A stretch of 64,000 nucleotides of DNA from Dolomitihabitans soli. Lineage in GTDB: Bacteria; Actinomycetota; Actinomycetes; Streptosporangiales; Streptosporangiaceae. The notes under the pieces are model-generated. The model had not been told where the DNA came from, searched no databases, and was given only the letters and a program-made list of their open reading frames with translations. The stretch covers positions 62,001-126,000 of the forward strand of contig NZ_JAKNTW010000002.1 of NCBI RefSeq assembly GCF_022213955.1. The letters run 5' to 3'. A program made the translations under genes and the position numbers. This document shows positions 50,091 to 57,704 of this stretch, one piece after another (within the stretch, counting starts at the first letter, position 1; each line of letters opens with the position of its first letter).

Positions 50091-51538
50091 GCCGCGCCGC
50101 GGTCGCTCCACCTGACCTCGTAGGGCTTGAGCGTGAACTCCTGTTCGTCCACCGTCACCGTGACCTCGGCGTCGGCGGTGTTCACCAGCACCATCTGCCG
50201 GGCCTGCGCGAGGACCCGGACCCGCTTGTCGGAGGGGGTCACGGTGGTGAGCTCGGCGTGCGCGGGGAACCACTTGGTGAACCCCTTGAGGACCCCGGCC
50301 ATCGGCATCTCGGAGCCCTTGCCCGGCCGCCACAGGCACCCGGGGCACGGGATGTCGCCCCGGCCGGCCTCTCGCTGGGGGTTCCAGTAGAGAGCGGTGG
50401 TCACGCCGCTGACGGCGAACTCGATCAGGGCCGCGGTCTGCACCGCCGTACGCCTGGCCTCGGTCCAGTCGAGACCCTCGGGCTCGACGTACCACTCGGC
50501 CCACCACACCGGCATGTTGCCGCTCTCCCGGCGGAGCCAGGTGGTGATCGCGCTGAACTTGCCGAGCGCGCCGAACTCGTCGGGGATCAGGCCGCGGTCC
50601 TTGGTCGCCGCGGAGCCGTCGACGACGATGTAGTCGGCGCCCTTCTTGTTGGCGATCCAGTAGCGGATCGCGTCGAGGGCGCGCTGGTCGACTTTGCCCC
50701 AGGGGCCGGACAACTCGGTCCGCTCGCCCTCGGCGTGGCTGTCGATCGGCAGGTACGGCCCGCCGATCTTGATGTCCTCGTCGACGGCCTTGAGCGCGTC
50801 GTACACCTTGTTGTACAGCTCGGTGTACAACGCGGCGTCCCACTCGTTGCGCGTGTCGTTCCAGAAGCCCTTGAACTCGTTCCACACCATGAAGTGCTTG
50901 ATCGTGGGGTAGCGCCTGGCGACGGTGGCCGCGAGCTTGGCGTAGTCGTCGAAGTGCTCGCGCTCCGGGGCGACCTCGATCTGATCCCAGTCCGTACGGC
51001 CCGCGTCGCCGCCCTTCATCCAGTCGGGCGAGCAGCACAGGGTGATCACCGGGATCGACTGGGACTTGGCCATGAACTTGACCCGGCGGTCGAGGCTGCG
51101 GAAGTCGTACCTGCCGGGGGCGGGCTCGGGATTGTCGGCTCCCCAGCCCATGATGTGCTGGTTCTGGATCAGCGGCTCGCGGTCGAGGATGTGCGCGGCG
51201 GCGGCGACGATCACCTCGTCGTGCTCGTTGTCGGCGCTGAACTGGGTGTGGGTGACCCCCCAGCGAGGCCAGTCCTCGGTGACGGGCGGGGTCTCCAGCG
51301 TGGGCGCGGGCTGTGCGGGCGGGATCGTCGCGGCCTGTCCGGCCGGGGTCCGCTCGCGGGCGGCGTAGGCGAGGATGCCCGCGATGAGCGCCAGGGTCAC
51401 GATTCCGGCTCCGATGGCGACCGGCCAGCGGGACCGCCTCTGTGCGTGCCGTCCGTTGCTCGGAATCACCGGTCGCTCACCCTTTGTGGTAAATCGCGGA
51501 CGTCCGTTCCCTGACGAACCGACCGTGCGCGTGGTCAT
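50087..51538 (-). CDS. Membrane-anchored GH39-like glycoside hydrolase
   Basis: 483 residues; GTG 51469 is a credible later start. One N-terminal membrane segment (WPVAIGAGIVTLALIAGILAY) anchors an extracellular catalytic domain. TIM-barrel clan A signatures: TLCCSPDWMKGG, KHFMVWNEFKGFWND (acid/base Glu in N-E), IKIGGPYLP, and MPVWWAEWYVEPEG (nucleophile Glu region). A beta-sandwich tail (MVLVNTADAEVTVTVDEQEFTLKPYEVRWS) follows, as in GH39 xylosidase-like enzymes. Probably trims the exopolysaccharide made by the neighbouring genes. Confidence 0.8.
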   Translation of the reverse strand: MTTRTVGSSGNGRPRFTTKGERPVIPSNGRHAQRRSRWPVAIGAGIVTLALIAGILAYAARERTPAGQAATIPPAQPAPTLETPPVTEDWPRWGVTHTQFSADNEHDEVIVAAAAHILDREPLIQNQHIMGWGADNPEPAPGRYDFRSLDRRVKFMAKSQSIPVITLCCSPDWMKGGDAGRTDWDQIEVAPEREHFDDYAKLAATVARRYPTIKHFMVWNEFKGFWNDTRNEWDAALYTELYNKVYDALKAVDEDIKIGGPYLPIDSHAEGERTELSGPWGKVDQRALDAIRYWIANKKGADYIVVDGSAATKDRGLIPDEFGALGKFSAITTWLRRESGNMPVWWAEWYVEPEGLDWTEARRTAVQTAALIEFAVSGVTTALYWNPQREAGRGDIPCPGCLWRPGKGSEMPMAGVLKGFTKWFPAHAELTTVTPSDKRVRVLAQARQMVLVNTADAEVTVTVDEQEFTLKPYEVRWSDRGAA

Positions 51539-51622
51539 CAGCCGAAGCCGGCGCGCGTATACCCATGCGCGTCGGCTCTACACCGATTACCGTACCTACT
51601 TCTGACCGCGGATCGCTTCCGA

Positions 51623-52657
51623 TCAGTGCCCTTCCAGGACCCGGTGCGCCCGCTCGACCAGAGTCGGCACCGAGGCGCCGATGTTCTCGAATCCCTCGCC
51701 GACGGTCTTGCCCTGCTGGTAGCGCGCGTGGATGCCCTCGATGATGACGGCGAGCTTGAAGTTGCCGAAGGCCAGGTAGAAGTCCAGGTCGCCGAGATCG
51801 GTGCCGGCGGCCTCGGCGTAGGCGGCGGCGAACTCGCGGGAGTCCAGGAAGCCGGGAGTGAGCGTCGCGTCCCCGGCGACCGCGACCGAGCCCGGCTGGG
51901 CGGGGTCGCGCCAGTAGGTCAGGCTGACGCCCAGGTCGGCCATCGGGTCGCCGAGCGTGGACATCTCCCAGTCGACCACGGCCCTGATCTCCGGCGTGCC
52001 GTCCGGGGTGACGCCGACGAGCGTGTTGTCGAGGCGGTAGTCGCCGTGCACCAGCGTGGCGGCGGAGTGCGCGGGGAGCCGTTCCGTCAGCCGCTTCACC
52101 AGCCTGTCGTACGCGGGCAGTTCGCGGGTCGTCGACCGTTCCCACTGCTGGTTCCAGCGCCTGAGCTGCCTGGCCAGGTAGCCGTCCGGACGGCCGAAGT
52201 CGGCGAGACCGACCGCCTGGTAGTCGACGGCGTGGATGGCGGCGAGGATCTCGGCCAGCCGTACCGCCAGCCGCCTGGCCTCCTCGGGACCGAACGGGGC
52301 GAGCTCGTCCGCGGACCGGATCGCGGATCCCTCGACGTGGCCCATCAGGTAGAAGGGCGCCCCGATCACGTCCTCGTCGGCGCAGAAGGCGACGGGATCG
52401 GGGACCGGCACGGGGGTGTCGGCGAGGGCGGCGATGACCCGCCACTCGCGGCCCATGTCGTGCGCCGTGGGAAGCACGTGGCCGAGCGGGGGCCGCCGCA
52501 GCACCAGCCTGCGCCCTTCGGTCTCGATGACGTAGGTGAGATTGGATCTGCCTCCGGAGATCAGGGAGACCTCGGTGGGCGCCCCGGCATCCGGAACGTT
52601 GGCTGCCATCCAACGGACAAGCTGAGGCCACTCGATTCCAGGCGTGCTCATGGCCAT
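51623..52657 (-). CDS. Phosphotransferase/kinase-fold protein (APH/ACAD10-like)
   Basis: 344 residues; ATG 52651 (MSTPGIEWP) is also possible. The fold is that of aminoglycoside phosphotransferase-like kinases: SLISGGRSNLTYVIETEGRRLVLRRPP with the ATP-binding Lys/Arg region, LVHGDYRLDNTLVG (catalytic loop H-G-D-x5-N), and VVDWEMSTLGDPMADLGV (metal-binding Asp). This group is common near acyl-CoA dehydrogenases; substrate unknown, and antibiotic resistance is not implied. Confidence 0.88.
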   Translation of the reverse strand: MAMSTPGIEWPQLVRWMAANVPDAGAPTEVSLISGGRSNLTYVIETEGRRLVLRRPPLGHVLPTAHDMGREWRVIAALADTPVPVPDPVAFCADEDVIGAPFYLMGHVEGSAIRSADELAPFGPEEARRLAVRLAEILAAIHAVDYQAVGLADFGRPDGYLARQLRRWNQQWERSTTRELPAYDRLVKRLTERLPAHSAATLVHGDYRLDNTLVGVTPDGTPEIRAVVDWEMSTLGDPMADLGVSLTYWRDPAQPGSVAVAGDATLTPGFLDSREFAAAYAEAAGTDLGDLDFYLAFGNFKLAVIIEGIHARYQQGKTVGEGFENIGASVPTLVERAHRVLEGH

Positions 52658-52884
52658 TATTAGAACGTGACTCGGGTACTCGGCGCCACCCGGGGTACGT
52701 CGCCGGAACCCGGGGAGAGACGCGCTTTGGGGCGCGGAGAGTGGAAATTTGGTACCTTGATCGAGCTTCCCGGTTCCATCTGCTCTCTACGGCAGCATCA
52801 TCCGCCGGCGTCCACGCTGGGCGACGAAGGGTTTCAGGTGGCGGGGCCGACACCTGAACCCCCGCAAACCCCCAGTAGGAGTTC

Positions 52885-53967
52885 ATGCGCGTCTCAGTCG
52901 TACATCCCCGAGAACTAGGTGATCCGGAGATCTCTGCCTGGAGGGCCCTCCAGGAGGATGATCCCGCCGTCGACAACCCGTTCCTGTCGCCCGAGTTCAC
53001 CCTCGCGGTGGGCGAACTGCGCGACTATGTGCGGGTCGCCGTGCTGAGCGACGGACCCGACCTCGTGGGATTCTTCCCCTTCGAGCGTCATCCGCTCGGC
53101 ACCGGCAAACCGGTGGGCGCGGGGCTCACCGACGCCCAGGGACTGGTCCGCGCCAAGGGCCTCGACCTCGATCCGCGAAGGCTGATCAAACAGTGCGGGC
53201 TCGGCGTGTTCGAGTTCGACCATCTGATGGCCGGTCAGCCCCTGCTCTCGGACCGGGACAGCCGCCATCCCTCGCCGATCATCGACCTGCGCGACGGCTT
53301 CGACTCCTACATCGCCACGGTCAAGGAGAACTCCGGCAAGACGTACAAGTCGACGGTCGCCAAGAGCCGCAAGCTCCAGCGTGACGCCGGCGCCATCCGG
53401 CACGACTACGCGACCAAGGAGCAGGACGCGCTGCGGACCCTGCTCGGCTGGAAGACCGACCAGTACCGCCGCACCGGCCGCACCGACAGGTTCGCCAGGC
53501 CGTGGATCGTCCAGCTCGTCGAACGGCTCCTCGACACCGACAACGAGCACTTCGCCGGTGTGCTGGACATGATCTACGTCGACGGCCGCCCGGTGGCCGG
53601 CCACTTCGGCCTGCGCACCCGGAACACGCTCGTCGGCTGGTTCCCCGCCTACGACACGACGTTCGCCAAGTACTCCCCCGGGCTGATCCACCACCTCGCC
53701 CTGACGGAACGCGCCGCCGAGGCGGGCATCCAGGTCTTCGACCTGGGCCGGGGCGAGAAGGAGTACAAGGAGAAACTGAAGAACGGCGAGTACTTCGTGG
53801 CGGAGGGCCGCGTCGCCAGGCGCAGCGTGGGCGCCGGGGCCCACTGGATACTCCAGGTCCCGGTCCGCAAGGTCAGGAACACCGTGCTCGCCAGCCCGTT
53901 ACTGCGCACCACGGCCGACCGCGCCCTGAAGACGTACGGCCGGCTGCGCACCGCACTCCAATCGTGA
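52885..53967 (+). CDS. FemAB/CelD-like N-acyltransferase (GNAT fold)
   Basis: 360 residues. Opens MRVSVVHPRELGDPEISAWR, typical of the Acetyltransf_6/CelD family. Core segments are NPFLSPEFTLAVGELR, YIATVKENSGKTYKSTVAKSRK, ILDMIYVDGRPVAGHFGLRTRNTLVGWFPAYDTTFAKYSPGLIHHLAL and FDLGRGEKEYKEKLKNGEYFVAEG. Members act in exopolysaccharide and cellulose-type pathways, adding acyl groups to an amino sugar. The stop overlaps the next gene (GTGA), so the pair is co-translated. Confidence 0.85.
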   Translation: MRVSVVHPRELGDPEISAWRALQEDDPAVDNPFLSPEFTLAVGELRDYVRVAVLSDGPDLVGFFPFERHPLGTGKPVGAGLTDAQGLVRAKGLDLDPRRLIKQCGLGVFEFDHLMAGQPLLSDRDSRHPSPIIDLRDGFDSYIATVKENSGKTYKSTVAKSRKLQRDAGAIRHDYATKEQDALRTLLGWKTDQYRRTGRTDRFARPWIVQLVERLLDTDNEHFAGVLDMIYVDGRPVAGHFGLRTRNTLVGWFPAYDTTFAKYSPGLIHHLALTERAAEAGIQVFDLGRGEKEYKEKLKNGEYFVAEGRVARRSVGAGAHWILQVPVRKVRNTVLASPLLRTTADRALKTYGRLRTALQS

Positions 53968-55076
53968 ACGGCCTCCAACGGCGCTGCCTGGCACTCCCGT
54001 CGAACCGCCTCGGCCTCTACCTGGCGCTGCGCCACTGGTGCACGCCGGGTCAGCGGGTGCTGATGTCGTCGGTCTCCGCCGACGAGATCCTGTTCCTGGT
54101 GCTCGCCGCCGGGCTGCGGCCGGTCATCGCGCCGCTCTCGCCACGTGACGGCAACATCGACGTCCGGGCCGCCGACCTGGACGGGGTCGACGCGGTCCTG
54201 ACCACCAACCTGTACGGCCTGCCCGACGACGTGGCCGCGCTCGCCGGTGACAGGATCCTGATCGAGGACGTCGCGCACGCGATGGAGACCACCGTGAACG
54301 GCCGGCGGATCGGCACCTTCGGCCACGCCGGGGTGTTCAGCCTCTCCAAGCACGCCGGCGCGGGCTCGGGCGGCGTGCTGGCCGTCGAGGACGAGGCCGA
54401 CTACCGGGCGCTGGAACGCGAACGCGACCTGCTGCTGAAGCCCGGCGTGCTGCGCAAGGAGATCGTCTCCGTGCTGACCTCGATGGCCAGGCAGGCGGCC
54501 CTCCGCCTCGATCTCGTACGGCCGGCGCTGAAGCTGGCGCGGGCCTTCGGGATGCAGGAGGAACGCGAGGGCTACCGGATCGCGTTGCGGGCGGACGAGT
54601 TGTCCCTCGCCATGAAGACGGTCCCCGGGCTCCCCCCGTTCGACCCCTGGGTCAGGGCCGACCTGCACGGCTACCGCACCCGCCGGGGCCCGCTCGCGCA
54701 GTGGTACCAGCGGCGGCGGGTGGCCAGACTGCCCAGGGAACGGGATCGCCGGGTGGCCGGAGTGGACCGGCTGGCCGATCTGCCGGTCGTGGCGCCCGCC
54801 GTACGGGAGTTGAGGGACCAGCCGTTGTTCCGGGTTCCGCTGCTGGTCACCGACCGGGACGCGGCCATCGCGGCGCTGGAGCGGGACGGCGTCGCCACCG
54901 GGTACCTCTACGACCCGCCGTACGACGACTACGCCCCCGCCTTCATCGAGCCCTCACCCGCGCCGGAGGCCGCCCGCTGGTGGGCCAGGCACGTCCTTCC
55001 GGTGGATCCCCTGTACGCCCACCGCGCCCTCCCGGTGATCAGCTCGCTCCGGCCTGCGCCGCCCGTGACGGGCTGA
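53964..55076 (+). CDS. DegT/DnrJ/EryC1-type sugar aminotransferase-like protein
   Basis: 370 residues from GTG 53964. The PLP-enzyme pattern is visible: LALRHWCTPGQRVLMSSVSADEILFLVLAAGLRPVIAPL, TNLYGLPDDVAALAGDRILIEDVAHAMETT and FSLSKHAGAGSGGVLA with the likely PLP Lys in SLSKHAG. Members make 3- or 4-amino sugars. The pairing with an acyltransferase suggests synthesis of an acylated amino sugar for the polysaccharide. Convergent, 4 bp from the MocR gene. Confidence 0.85.
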   Translation: MNGLQRRCLALPSNRLGLYLALRHWCTPGQRVLMSSVSADEILFLVLAAGLRPVIAPLSPRDGNIDVRAADLDGVDAVLTTNLYGLPDDVAALAGDRILIEDVAHAMETTVNGRRIGTFGHAGVFSLSKHAGAGSGGVLAVEDEADYRALERERDLLLKPGVLRKEIVSVLTSMARQAALRLDLVRPALKLARAFGMQEEREGYRIALRADELSLAMKTVPGLPPFDPWVRADLHGYRTRRGPLAQWYQRRRVARLPRERDRRVAGVDRLADLPVVAPAVRELRDQPLFRVPLLVTDRDAAIAALERDGVATGYLYDPPYDDYAPAFIEPSPAPEAARWWARHVLPVDPLYAHRALPVISSLRPAPPVTG

Positions 55077-55080
55077 CCGC

Positions 55081-56517
55081 TCAACGGTCCGCGAGCAGTT
55101 TCGCCACCACTTCGCAGCCCTTCCTGACCTCGTTCACGGTCGCGGAGCCGTACCCCAGCACGAGGCCGTGGACCCGCAACGGGCCGTGGTGGTGCCGCTC
55201 GGTCGAGTCCAGCATGACGCCGCGCTCCCACGCGGCGGCGACCAGCGGCCGGACGGCCGCGGCCGGCAGCTCCACCAGGACGTGCAGCCCCGCCGTGTCG
55301 CCGCGCACCCGGTCGCCGAGGATGTCCACGATGACCGCCCGCCGCCGGGCGTACTCCAGCCGCATCCGGCGCAGGTGCCGGGCGAGGTCGCCACGCTCCA
55401 GCAGCACCGCCACGGCCGCCTGCACCGGCCCGGGCGTCTTGTCCGCCAGCCGTTTCCTGGTGGCCGCGAGCCCGTCGAGCAGCTCGGGCGCGGCGAGCAC
55501 CCACCCGACGCCCACATCGGGCGCCAGCGACTTCGACAGCGTCCCGAGCAGCACGACGCCGGCCGGATCCAGCCCGTAGAGAGCGGGCAACGGGGTGACG
55601 TCGTAGCGGAACTCGGCGTCGTAGTCGTCCTCGATCACGATCGCCCCGGTACGGCGCGCCCAGGCGAGCAGCCGTTCCCTGCGGGAGATCGGCAACCTGC
55701 CGCCGACCGGATACTGGTGGGCCGGCGTCGTGTACAGCAGCACGAGGTCGTCGGGCAGTTCCTCGACGATCACGCCGTCCGCGTCCACCGGGCAGGGCAC
55801 GATCTCCGCTCCTCGCGCGGCGAAGATATGCCGGGCCGTCCGATATCCCGGCTCCTCCACCCCCACCCGGTCCCCCGGCCGCAGCAACGTCGCCGCCACC
55901 AGGTCCAGCCCGTTGCCGGTGCCGCTGGTGACCATCACATCGCCCATGGCCGCCGGGACCGCCCGCGTCCGCCGCAGATGCGCCGCCAGCGCCTCCCTGA
56001 GCCGCGGCATCCCGTACGGATCGGGCCGGTCCGTCGGCGCCACCTCCCCCGCCAGCCGCCAGGCCCGCCGCCAGGCCACCTCGTCGTACCCCTTGACCCA
56101 GGGCGCGCCCGGCCGCAGATCCACCATTTCGCCGGCGCTCGCGCCGAGCGGCGCGGGCCGCTCGGCGCTCAGCGGCCTGCGGCGCGGAGACCGAGGGGCG
56201 GGGGCGGCGTGGGCGTAGTCGGGGAGATCGGCGACGCGGGTTCCCGAACCGTGCCGGCCTTCGAGCCAGCCCTCGGCGTAGAGCTGCTGGAACGCCTCGG
56301 TGACGACGGTACGGCTGACGGAGAGCTGGCGGGCCAGGGCTCGGGTGGAGGGCAGGCGCTCGCCCACGGAGAGCACGCCCGCGCGCATGGTCTCCCGCAA
56401 CTGGCCGGCGAGCTGGCTGGTGAGGGACGCGGCGGCCGCCCGGTCGAGCACGATCGGCAGTTCGGGAACGTTCCGCCCGACCGGACGCGGCGAAGTGGTC
56501 TCCGAAGAATGGCCCAT
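55081..56517 (-). CDS. MocR/PdxR family regulator
   Basis: 478 residues from ATG 56517 (MGHSSETTSP). The N-terminal GntR winged helix (LTSQLAGQLRETMRAGVLSVGERLPSTRALARQLSVSRTVVTEAFQQLYAEGWLEGRHGSGTRVA) is fused to a fold-type I aminotransferase domain (PDPYGMPRLREALAAHLRRTRAVP; TSGTGNGLDLVAATLL; LVLLYTTPAHQYPVGG; LSKSLAPDVGVGW, with the PLP-binding Lys in SKS). It senses PLP and regulates vitamin B6 genes. It is divergent from a pyridoxamine-oxidase-family gene, 43 bp away. TAATAC lies 7 bp upstream of the ATG, so the mRNA may be leaderless. Confidence 0.9.
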   Translation of the reverse strand: MGHSSETTSPRPVGRNVPELPIVLDRAAAASLTSQLAGQLRETMRAGVLSVGERLPSTRALARQLSVSRTVVTEAFQQLYAEGWLEGRHGSGTRVADLPDYAHAAPAPRSPRRRPLSAERPAPLGASAGEMVDLRPGAPWVKGYDEVAWRRAWRLAGEVAPTDRPDPYGMPRLREALAAHLRRTRAVPAAMGDVMVTSGTGNGLDLVAATLLRPGDRVGVEEPGYRTARHIFAARGAEIVPCPVDADGVIVEELPDDLVLLYTTPAHQYPVGGRLPISRRERLLAWARRTGAIVIEDDYDAEFRYDVTPLPALYGLDPAGVVLLGTLSKSLAPDVGVGWVLAAPELLDGLAATRKRLADKTPGPVQAAVAVLLERGDLARHLRRMRLEYARRRAVIVDILGDRVRGDTAGLHVLVELPAAAVRPLVAAAWERGVMLDSTERHHHGPLRVHGLVLGYGSATVNEVRKGCEVVAKLLADR

Positions 56518-56560
56518 AGTGGATGTATTATCCCAGACCACCTCAGGGCAGCCTGGAACC
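56518..56560. promoter_or_regulatory. Divergent promoter between MocR regulator and its likely target
   Basis: 43 bp separate the two starts. GATAATAC reads as a -10 box toward the regulator 7 bp before its ATG. TGTATTATCCC spans the same bases on the other strand. Such short shared regions are typical of MocR-controlled vitamin B6 gene pairs. Confidence 0.55.
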
Positions 56561-57208
56561 ATGTCAGCAACGCTCTCGCCCACGCCCCGGACCACCCTCA
56601 ACCGCGCGAAGGAACGGGCCAGGACCGAACGCGAGGACCTGTACGGCGTGCTGGACGCCGGACTCGTCTGCCACCTCGGCGTCCTCGTGGACGGCGCGCC
56701 GATGGTGGTCCCGACCGGCTACGGCAGGCTCGGCGACACCCTCTACCTGCACGGCTCCACCGGCGCGCGGTCACTCAGGAGCGCGCACGGCACCCAGGTG
56801 TGCGTCACCGTCACCCACCTGGACGGCATCGTGCTGGCGCGGTCGATCTTCCACCACTCGGTCAACTACCGCTCCGCCGTCGTCTACGGCACCGCCGCCG
56901 TCGTCGAGGACCCCGACGAGCGCCTCACCGCCCTGCGGGCCCTGTCCGAGCAGCTGGCCCCCGGCCAGTGGGACACGGTCCGCCAGCCGACCGCCAAGGA
57001 ACTGGCCGCGACCGTCGTCCTCTCCCTGCCCCTCTCCGAGGCGTCCGTCAAGATCCGCCAGGGCCCGCCCAAGGACGACGAAGCGGACTACGCGCTCCCC
57101 CACTGGGCAGGCGTGCTCCCGCTCACGACCGTCTGGGGCCCGCCGCAGCCCGACCCGGCCCTCCCCCCGGGCCGCCCCGCCCCCGCCCACATCACCGACC
57201 GCGCATGA
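56561..57208 (+). CDS. Pyridoxamine 5'-phosphate oxidase family protein
   Basis: 215 residues from ATG 56561. The FMN-binding split barrel is recognised from REDLYGVLDAGLVCHLGVLVDGAPMVVPTGYGRLGDTLYLHGSTGARSLRSAHGTQVCVTVTHLDGIVLARSIFHHSVNYRSAVVYGTAAVV, typical of the flavin-nucleotide-binding, Pyridox_ox_2 group. It may oxidise a vitamin B6 vitamer or act on another compound. The MocR regulator next door points to B6 metabolism. Confidence 0.88.
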   Translation: MSATLSPTPRTTLNRAKERARTEREDLYGVLDAGLVCHLGVLVDGAPMVVPTGYGRLGDTLYLHGSTGARSLRSAHGTQVCVTVTHLDGIVLARSIFHHSVNYRSAVVYGTAAVVEDPDERLTALRALSEQLAPGQWDTVRQPTAKELAATVVLSLPLSEASVKIRQGPPKDDEADYALPHWAGVLPLTTVWGPPQPDPALPPGRPAPAHITDRA

Positions 57209-57312
57209 CCCACGGCCCCGGCGACCGTACGGCAGGCGGCCTCCCGGCCGCCCGCCGACCACGGCGGTCCTCGCCGGGCCAACGCCCGATTACCGGGCCG
57301 ACAAGGTCGTGA
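57205..57312 (+). CDS. Possible short downstream peptide
   Basis: An ATG overlapping the stop of the oxidase gene (ATGA) opens a 35-codon frame, MTHGPGDRTAGGLPAARRPR, Arg/Pro-rich. It could be translated by reinitiation but shows no domain. Confidence 0.2.
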   Translation: MTHGPGDRTAGGLPAARRPRRSSPGQRPITGPTRS

Positions 57313-57392
57313 TCCGTTCGCTCGCCGAGTTCTGTCTCGTCCTCGACACCGTCCTGGCCGTGGCGATCGTGATCGTGACCGCACAAGCCTGA
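57309..57392 (+). CDS. Possible 27-aa single-pass membrane peptide
   Basis: GTG 57309 overlaps the stop of the preceding frame (GTGA) and encodes MIRSLAEFCLVLDTVLAVAI then VIVTAQA, a single hydrophobic helix. The codon bias is high. It may be a small membrane protein, but the evidence is only the hydrophobic pattern. Confidence 0.3.
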   Translation: MIRSLAEFCLVLDTVLAVAIVIVTAQA

Positions 57393-57704
57393 GTCTCCGG
57401 GCGCCTCGAACCTTGTGGATCAATTGCCGGCACCGCCCGGCGCGGATGTGAAGATCAGCTTTCCATGCCGGTAAAAGACCTGGTCACCTGCGCCGCCGAG
57501 GGCTTCGCCGTACGAAAGTCGGGATCTTCGAGCCGCCTTTCTCTCACCGGCGGCAAGTGGTGCATTCAATTCGATCACAAAACGCCACATGAACCACATC
57601 CATCCCAATTTCCTATTGATTATGAGGAATGCTGCCAACCGGATGACAGGATTGGACGTCTCAAGGGTCGGAACCCCGTTCCCCCGGCAGGACTGGAGAT
57701 CGTC
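57393..57704. other. Upstream region of the first Ser/Thr kinase
   Basis: 312 bp with no convincing gene. A frame from 57465 in the kinase reading frame (MPVKDLVTCAAEG) lacks domain or signal logic; the kinase itself begins at 57705. The stretch near 57580-57640 is AT-rich (CCTATTGATTATGAGG), perhaps the promoter. Confidence 0.4.

Noticed and set aside
51623-52657. Aminoglycoside-resistance kinase
   Set aside because: The fold is APH-like, but the sequence type matches the broad metabolic phosphotransferase family and there is no resistance context.
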